From Methanobacteriota archaeon (GTDB taxonomy: Archaea; Thermoplasmatota; Poseidoniia; Poseidoniales; Thalassarchaeaceae), in NCBI GenBank assembly GCA_002724815.1, contig PBPV01000088.1:11080-17569 (forward strand): a DNA stretch of 6,490 bases, read 5' to 3'. How positions within the stretch are numbered: position 1 is the first letter of the stretch; every line of letters starts with the position of its first letter. A program made the position numbers and the translations under genes. This document shows, piece after piece, positions 1 to 4,387 of the stretch. Below the pieces are notes generated by a model, which saw only the letters and a list, made by a program, of their open reading frames with translations, ran no database searches and was not told the DNA's origin.

Positions 1-1614
1 ATGTTGGATGAAAATGATGAATGCCCACGTGGCATGACAGGTTGGACACCAACATCAACAACCGACATTGACTCAGATGGGTGCTTGGATTCCATTGAAG
101 ATTATGATGATGACAACGATGGATACGAGGATTACATCGACTTGTGCCCACGATTAAGTGGAAATTCAACGTATGAATTTGAGGAAGGGTGTCCCGATAC
201 CGATGGAGACGGTAGAGCCGATGTAAAGGACCCATTTCCAAACAATGCTGCGGAGTGGGAAGACACTGACAGAGATGGTGTTGGCAACAATTCGGATGCA
301 TTTCCCGATGATCCCACACAAATCCTAGACACAGATGGAGATGACTTCGGCGATTATCCCTTTGGCAATTTCCCAGATGAGTGTCCAGATGATTATGGGA
401 CATCATACTTGGATGTCTACGGATGTGTTGACTCGGATGGTGACGGTGTCAGCGATCTCAATGATCAATTCCCCGACAATCCTGATTTATGGCAGGATTC
501 AGACAGAGATGGCATTGAGGATGATATCGATGCCTTCCCCTACAATCCTGGGCAATGGCTCGACTCCGATGGAGATGGTTTTGGTGACAACCCAATGGAT
601 GCGAACTCAGACAAATTCCCGAACGATGAAACACAATGGTCTGATGTCGATGGCGATGGATATGGAGACAACCCTACTGGAAACATGTCGGATGCGTTCC
701 CATTAGACCCAACACAATGGTTGGACACCGATGGTGACGGATATGGAGACAATCCCAGTGGAAACATGCCAGATGCATTCCCGTCGGACATCACACAGTG
801 GATTGATCAAGATGGTGATGGATTGGGAGACAATCAAAGTGGACTGAATCCCGACCCCTTCCTCTTCGACAGTGACAACGACGGGTACAACAACACTGAG
901 GACCCATTGCCGATGTATCCGACCCCCGGAGACAGGGATAACGATGGCATTCCTGACGGTGAAGATTGGGACCCGTTTGACATCAACGAATGGAAAGATA
1001 CCGATGGGGATGGAACGGGAGACAATGCCGACGTTGATGATGACGGAGATGGGTGGGACGATTGGGATGAGATGCGTGCCAATACCGACCCTTACGACCC
1101 CTATGACAAGCCGGTGGAAGGTTGGGAATTGGCCATTACAGATAATATCGCATTGAGTGCGTGGGATTTGTTGGCATTAGCGTCCGGTTTCCCTCTAGCT
1201 GTTTGGATCATCTTTGGATTGGTGACTCGTAATGCCCGGACCGAGGCCTATGAGGAACGCATGAGGAATGCAAAATCACGTGAAGAATTGGAAGAGGTCG
1301 CTACCGAATATGAGCGGGCACTGATGATTCGATTGATTGGGCCCCATCAAGGCATCCGATTGGAACGTGTTCGAGCCGAATTGGATGATGAAATTGAGCT
1401 GGGAGAAGTCGCATTGACCGGTGAAGAAGACGATCTTGGGCCCGTGGTAACCACTCCTGATCAAACCGACTATACCGAAGAGGAATTGGGGCTACAACCC
1501 CCCGAGGATGCAGAGATTATTGTCGACGAGAAAGGCTACGAATGGATCGATCAGGGTGACGATAAGTGGTATCGCCACCAAGGAGAAAACGCGTGGATCA
1601 AATGGGAAACTTAG
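1..1614 (+). CDS. Thrombospondin type 3 repeat calcium-binding surface protein, membrane-anchored (5' partial)
   Basis: Seen: 537 residues are in the window. Residues about 20-365 are a chain of roughly 15 acidic DxDGDGxxD loops with DAFPxDPTQW linkers, the hallmark of thrombospondin type 3 / calcium-binding repeats. Three cysteine pairs (8/28, 49/64, 128/142) flank loop segments and could form disulfides. One hydrophobic segment at about 384-407 is followed by Arg-rich sequence (R410, R413), so the repeats should lie outside the cell and the tail inside. The tail has a charged helical, possibly coiled-coil stretch (about 413-465), an acidic linker, and a Trp/Tyr-rich end (513-536). There is no signal peptide, and the first Met sits within a repeat, so the true start lies upstream and codon 1 is probably internal. 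Known: such repeats bind Ca2+ and are common in large surface proteins. Inferred: an extracellular adhesion or structural role; the exact function is unknown. The stop codon is 1 nt from the convergent neighbour's stop. Confidence 0.85.
   Translation: MLDENDECPRGMTGWTPTSTTDIDSDGCLDSIEDYDDDNDGYEDYIDLCPRLSGNSTYEFEEGCPDTDGDGRADVKDPFPNNAAEWEDTDRDGVGNNSDAFPDDPTQILDTDGDDFGDYPFGNFPDECPDDYGTSYLDVYGCVDSDGDGVSDLNDQFPDNPDLWQDSDRDGIEDDIDAFPYNPGQWLDSDGDGFGDNPMDANSDKFPNDETQWSDVDGDGYGDNPTGNMSDAFPLDPTQWLDTDGDGYGDNPSGNMPDAFPSDITQWIDQDGDGLGDNQSGLNPDPFLFDSDNDGYNNTEDPLPMYPTPGDRDNDGIPDGEDWDPFDINEWKDTDGDGTGDNADVDDDGDGWDDWDEMRANTDPYDPYDKPVEGWELAITDNIALSAWDLLALASGFPLAVWIIFGLVTRNARTEAYEERMRNAKSREELEEVATEYERALMIRLIGPHQGIRLERVRAELDDEIELGEVALTGEEDDLGPVVTTPDQTDYTEEELGLQPPEDAEIIVDEKGYEWIDQGDDKWYRHQGENAWIKWET
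556..798 (+). repeat. Three tandem 81-nt (27-residue) calcium-loop repeats within the surface protein gene
   Basis: Units begin at Trp186, Trp213 and Trp240, and a fourth, diverged unit starts at Trp267. Each reads roughly W-x-D-x-DGDG-(F/Y)-GDNP, then a short linker, then D-x-FP-x-D-x-TQ. The second and third are close to identical at DNA level across GGATATGGAGACAA and GGAAACATG, offset by exactly 81 nt. Earlier units in the same protein (Trp86 to Ile108, Trp164 to Trp186) have a 22-residue period. The 27-residue form therefore carries a five-residue insertion (NPxGN type) after the loop. This suggests recent local duplication of the longer unit. Confidence 0.8.
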
Positions 1615-1615
1615 G

Positions 1616-2122
1616 TTAGGAAAACCAAGCATGTCTTCCCTTAAAATTCCGAGGAACCTCTTCCCCATTTTGAATAAAAAAATCAATGCCCGACAGGACT
1701 GAATCGAGATAGTTGGTCAAGCGTGGTTTGACCCAAAATGAAAACGGAATATACGATGCGATTCGTGGCCATTTCTCCATCATGAATGGAAAAACTGTAA
1801 TCGTCAGTTGACTTTTTGATTCTGAAATACTCTCCAGTTTCCAAACCACGTACGATTGTGGGCCATCCTTTTCACCAATGAGTAAATCATAACCTTCCAT
1901 TGGAATCCAGTTGACAAATGAACGAATGTAATGCATTCCATTAAGGTAAATCAATTCATCTTGATGGTGATTTTCCTCCCAAAAAACTGGCTTGTTTACT
2001 TGACAAAAAGGATGAACATGATTCAGGTGACCCGGAGTTGAAATCAATTCCCAGACAATACTTTGATCAGCATCCAAAACAATTGATTTTGTGACTGAAC
2101 GTCGTTTGGTGTATTCGTCCAT
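1616..2122 (-). CDS. SRPBCC (START/polyketide-cyclase-like) family protein
   Basis: The product is about 168 residues, close to the usual size of a single SRPBCC ligand-binding domain. The opening strand (VTKSIVLDADQSIVWELIS) followed by TPGHLNHVHPFC is the typical start of the fold: a beta strand, then the short helices where Trp/Leu packs against the ligand cavity. A later strand pattern (QSYVVWKLESI, SQLTITVFPF) and an amphipathic C-terminal helix (about 135-155, counting from the GTG) complete it. The ligand cannot be told from sequence. Start choice: the ORF extends to a GTG at 2131, but the ATG at 2122 is preceded by GGTGG with a 5-nt spacer, so the GTG is more likely part of the ribosome-binding site. 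It lies 15 nt downstream of the metal-exporter stop on the same strand, so co-transcription is likely. A hand count gives 164 G+C in bases 1681-2100 (39%), below the roughly 50% of the adjoining exporter gene. Fold assignment is moderately sure; function is unknown. Confidence 0.72.
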   Translation of the reverse strand: MDEYTKRRSVTKSIVLDADQSIVWELISTPGHLNHVHPFCQVNKPVFWEENHHQDELIYLNGMHYIRSFVNWIPMEGYDLLIGEKDGPQSYVVWKLESISESKSQLTITVFPFMMEKWPRIASYIPFSFWVKPRLTNYLDSVLSGIDFFIQNGEEVPRNFKGRHAWFS

Positions 2123-2137
2123 TGAATCCACCGAACA

Positions 2138-3328
2138 TTAGAAACTAATTCCTGCAACCAACAAGAAAATACCCGTAATCAATGCGGGAATGGTGGTGTG
2201 CACCGTTGCCCACAAGCTGGCGGCCTTGTGTCGAACCAAGAGTGGGAACAAAGCGTCTCCATCTTGGCTGATGGCATTGGCGGCCAAGGCTGGGAATGAA
2301 ATCATCTCCTTGGTGTAAGCTGTAATCGCAATAATTTGTGGCCCACAACCCGGAATGAGTCCGATCATTGCAGCAATCCCCACCGCGATGAAACCGTCTC
2401 CATGCCGAGCCATGTCTTGTTCCGAGACTCCAGAAAACAGCATGGTGAACTCAAACACGAGATAGGCAATCATCACCCAAAACGTGACGAATGCTGTTTC
2501 ACTGGCCGCATGTACCATGGTTTCCCTCATTGAATGCAACTTGTCTCCAATGGTGGCTTCGGTATCATCTGCAAACCAATTCTTCTGGGCAAAGTAGAGG
2601 ATGACCGATAAGGTGGTGCCCAAGAGACCCACCCATGTGATGAATCCATCCAATGTGAGTGGATTGTAGACCAATTTTAGCTCATAGTCAGCATCCTGAC
2701 CCGACCAAACCAGGAGCAGGACTGCGAAAATGAATCCAATTGTAGTGACGGCCCACCAGAAAAGGAATCCTTGGTGTAGAATTTTGTATCCAATTCCCTC
2801 TGGCACCTCGCGAGATAAATCTTCGAGTGGCGATGTTTCTTCATCAGATTCGGGGATCAAATCTTCCCCAAATTTAGGTCCGAACTTGCTCAAAGGCATG
2901 CTAGGTGTCGTTCCTGAGGCATCGACAATGTAACCCCAACTTACGCCCACAATGAATGAAATCACATGGACAGCAATCATTGGTGCAATGAAGCTCGAGT
3001 CGGCCACAGCAGCACCAATCAGAACGAAGGCAGAATCACCCAAAGTGGCGATTAGAGTCGCGACCACGGTTCCGTACGTAACGTATCCACGTGCATACAT
3101 GGGCATCATGATGATGGCTCCTCCACAACCTGGAGTTAGGCCCATCAATGCTCCAATCAAGGGTTGCAATTTTTTGTGAGTTTGGATGTATTCGACAAAA
3201 CGACCACTGGTGGCATATTGCAACCAACTGAACAAGAGTACCATGACTGCAACGAAAACAGTCACTGCAAGGAAGGCATCACGCATACTCGTGACCACGA
3301 TGTCAAGCACGTCTTGACCCGAGACCAT
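2138..3328 (-). CDS. Putative 10-TM heavy-metal/manganese exporter (ArsP_2-like family)
   Basis: The product is 396 residues with about ten hydrophobic segments (near 15-38, 53-78, 85-106, 113-135, 185-208, 225-246, 276-300, 312-336, 342-362, 370-392). It has two matching halves. GLTPGCGGAI (63-72) followed by GDSA (97-100) is mirrored by GLIPGCGPQI (323-332) followed by GDAL (357-360), with an ungapped offset of 260 residues for both motifs. This duplicated PGCG plus GD pattern is what I associate with the family named putative 10TM heavy-metal exporter or putative manganese transporter (Pfam ArsP_2). An acidic, Pro/Ser-rich loop (about 140-178) separates the halves and should be cytoplasmic. 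Inferred: metal-ion efflux at the plasma membrane, with the Cys and Asp of the two motifs as candidate metal ligands. The substrate is not proven; arsenite or organoarsenical export is the alternative. The ATG start sits about 27 nt from a TATA-like box, consistent with a leaderless mRNA. It is the first gene of a probable two-gene unit with the SRPBCC protein. Confidence 0.82.
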   Translation of the reverse strand: MVSGQDVLDIVVTSMRDAFLAVTVFVAVMVLLFSWLQYATSGRFVEYIQTHKKLQPLIGALMGLTPGCGGAIIMMPMYARGYVTYGTVVATLIATLGDSAFVLIGAAVADSSFIAPMIAVHVISFIVGVSWGYIVDASGTTPSMPLSKFGPKFGEDLIPESDEETSPLEDLSREVPEGIGYKILHQGFLFWWAVTTIGFIFAVLLLVWSGQDADYELKLVYNPLTLDGFITWVGLLGTTLSVILYFAQKNWFADDTEATIGDKLHSMRETMVHAASETAFVTFWVMIAYLVFEFTMLFSGVSEQDMARHGDGFIAVGIAAMIGLIPGCGPQIIAITAYTKEMISFPALAANAISQDGDALFPLLVRHKAASLWATVHTTIPALITGIFLLVAGISF

Positions 3329-3415
3329 GGAACCCTGTCAACAACCGATTCAATATAGCCTTGGCTCGGAATCCGTCAGCGATTTCCTCAAGTCCTAGAC
3401 CGGGATACGCACCCC
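3329..3415. other. Divergent intergenic region between exporter and XdhC-like gene
   Basis: These 87 nt separate the two divergent start codons and are the only true non-coding gap in the window longer than about 15 nt. It holds the TATA-like box for the leftward gene near 3351-3357. No comparable AT-rich box stands about 27 nt before the rightward ATG (near 3389), so that gene's promoter is not identified. No hairpin or riboswitch-like structure was recognised, and the space is too small for a long structured leader. Confidence 0.6.
3351..3357 (-). promoter_or_regulatory. TATA-like box of the exporter operon (probable leaderless transcript)
   Basis: On the minus strand the sequence reads GGCTATATTGAATC, with TATATTG at 3357-3351. 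Its centre is about 27 nt before the A of the exporter ATG (3328). In archaea the TATA box is centred about 26-27 nt upstream of the transcription start. Transcription would therefore start at or next to the start codon, giving a leaderless mRNA. No Shine-Dalgarno-like sequence is seen between this box and the ATG, which fits. A role for the same AT-rich patch in transcription of the divergent XdhC-like gene cannot be excluded; it would give a leader of about 34 nt. Confidence 0.5.
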
Positions 3416-4243
3416 ATGACGCAGCGGGTGTTGGAATGGGTGACCGCCCGGTTGCGTGAAGGTGAGCCGGTGGCCTTGGCCAGTGTGATTACAGCGCAGG
3501 GTAGCGTTCCGGGCAAACCTGGAGCCCACATGGCAGTGACTGAATCTGAGGTCTTTGGAACCGTGGGTGGAGCCGGTTTGGAACTGAAGGTCATGAACCA
3601 TCTTCGGGAAATTTTGGAAAGCAAGCAAGGGAGAATCGAAACTTACCAATTGCAGAAAGAGGCCACAGGCAAGGCAGGCATACCATTGAACAGCTTGTGT
3701 GGTGGGATTTTGACCGTAGCCATGGAGGTCATCGAACCGATGCCCCACATCCTTCTCGCAGGTGGCGGTCATTGTGCCCAGGCGATTGCAGATGCAAGTG
3801 CACCCCTTGGATGGTCGGTTTCAGTACTTGATGCCCGGCCCGAATACGCATCCGAGGAATTGTGGCCGGACGCTGAAGAATGCATTGCTGCTGAACCAGG
3901 CATATTCTTGTCGCGTGAAACCACTGAATCTCTCGCGCGTTTTTCTCATATCCTATTGCTCGGACACGATTGGGCAATCGATGAAGCATTGTTGATTGGG
4001 TTGCTTGAACGCAACGAGGGGCGGCCTCGAATTGGTTGCATTGGGTCAAAGGCAAAATGGCGTGCATTTGAGAAGAGTGCCCTTCAAGCAGGGATTTCAC
4101 AGAAAGCCCTGGATGCCGTGATTTGCCCTATTGGAGTCACCATCGGAGCCGAATCTCCGCAAGAGATTGCGATTGCCGTACTCGCACAAATCATTGCAGA
4201 AATCAAAGGAGTAGATCCAGCTTCACCTTCGTGGAGAGATTAG
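3416..4243 (+). CDS. XdhC/CoxI family protein (molybdenum hydroxylase accessory factor)
   Basis: The product is 275 residues with the full two-domain order of the family. The N-terminal XdhC_CoxI domain shows GSVPGKPGA (29-37), GTVGGAGLE (48-56) and LCGG (94-97). The C-terminal Rossmann domain shows AGGGH (115-119) and the DxR at 139-141. It continues with GHDW (183-186), IGCIGSKAK (206-214) and PIGVTIGAESPQEIA (238-252), the last being the family's most conserved signature. Known: bacterial XdhC binds molybdenum cofactor, aids its sulfuration and delivers it to xanthine dehydrogenase; CoxI-type relatives serve CO dehydrogenase-type enzymes. Inferred: a soluble cytoplasmic maturation factor for a molybdenum hydroxylase encoded elsewhere, since none is in this window. 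The usual GGG of the GTVGGG motif reads GGA here. The start fits family N-termini; the frame is open for 19 codons further upstream but has no ATG, GTG or TTG that would suit better. The next ORF begins directly after its stop (TAGATG). Confidence 0.88.
   Translation: MTQRVLEWVTARLREGEPVALASVITAQGSVPGKPGAHMAVTESEVFGTVGGAGLELKVMNHLREILESKQGRIETYQLQKEATGKAGIPLNSLCGGILTVAMEVIEPMPHILLAGGGHCAQAIADASAPLGWSVSVLDARPEYASEELWPDAEECIAAEPGIFLSRETTESLARFSHILLLGHDWAIDEALLIGLLERNEGRPRIGCIGSKAKWRAFEKSALQAGISQKALDAVICPIGVTIGAESPQEIAIAVLAQIIAEIKGVDPASPSWRD
4233..4236 (+). promoter_or_regulatory. Shine-Dalgarno-like site for the 46-aa ORF
   Basis: GGAG lies inside the last codons of the XdhC-like gene, 7 nt before the ATG at 4244. 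The spacing and match to the archaeal 16S 3' end are good. It is the best ribosome-binding site seen in the window and supports translation of the small downstream ORF. Confidence 0.55.
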
Positions 4244-4384
4244 ATGAAACTCTTACTCGTGACCAAAGAAGATTGGAAAAACGCCAATTGGGTCATCCGC
4301 ATTTTGAATGCCACGTTCAATCTTATCTCCCTACTTTTCATCTTCATTACCATTCTGGATTTGATGGATTGGCTTCTAATCTAG
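4244..4384 (+). CDS. Small single-pass membrane protein, 46 residues, unknown function
   Basis: This ORF is below common length cut-offs. It begins with ATG immediately after the XdhC-like stop (TAGATG, no gap) and ends with TAG at 4382-4384. The product starts MKLLLVTKEDWKNANW, a short charged N-terminus. A hydrophobic helix follows from about residue 17 to 40 (WVIRILNATFNLISLLF, then IFITILDL), and the end is MDWLLI. A GGAG site stands 7 nt upstream. It would be co-translated with the XdhC-like protein. It fills the gap to the convergent membrane protein gene, leaving only 3 nt between stops, which is what one expects of a real gene in a compact genome. Against it: a pyrimidine-rich strand yields Leu/Ile/Phe codons by chance, and I recognise no homologue. 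It may be a small membrane partner or a chance ORF. Confidence 0.55.
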   Translation: MKLLLVTKEDWKNANWVIRILNATFNLISLLFIFITILDLMDWLLI

Positions 4385-4387
4385 AAA

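Noticed and set aside
335..706. Methionine- and serine-rich ORF of 123 codons on the plus strand
   Set aside because: It is a frame-shifted shadow of the GAT-rich calcium repeat gene; the Met/Thr/Ser bias comes from reading GATGG repeats out of frame.
540..794. Antisense ORF with repeated SPYPSPS motifs
   Set aside because: It is the reverse complement of the 27-residue Asp-rich repeats; the apparent repeats mirror the real gene and have no independent support.
556..798. Possible CRISPR or non-coding tandem array
   Set aside because: The 81-nt period is a whole number of codons, the units are diverged in coding fashion, and there are no unique spacers.
1674..1681. A-run (T-run on the minus strand) as a terminator for the SRPBCC gene
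   Set aside because: It lies inside the coding region upstream of the stop codon, encoding Phe/Ile codons of the protein, so it would cut the message short.
3329..3415. Manganese (yybP-ykoY) riboswitch before the putative metal exporter
   Set aside because: Only 87 nt are available, the TATA-like box lies about 27 nt before the ATG so there is little or no leader, and no riboswitch core was seen.
3395..3772. 125-codon antisense ORF opposite the XdhC-like gene
   Set aside because: The sense strand carries all conserved XdhC motifs; the antisense product is Cys/His-rich without any recognisable domain.
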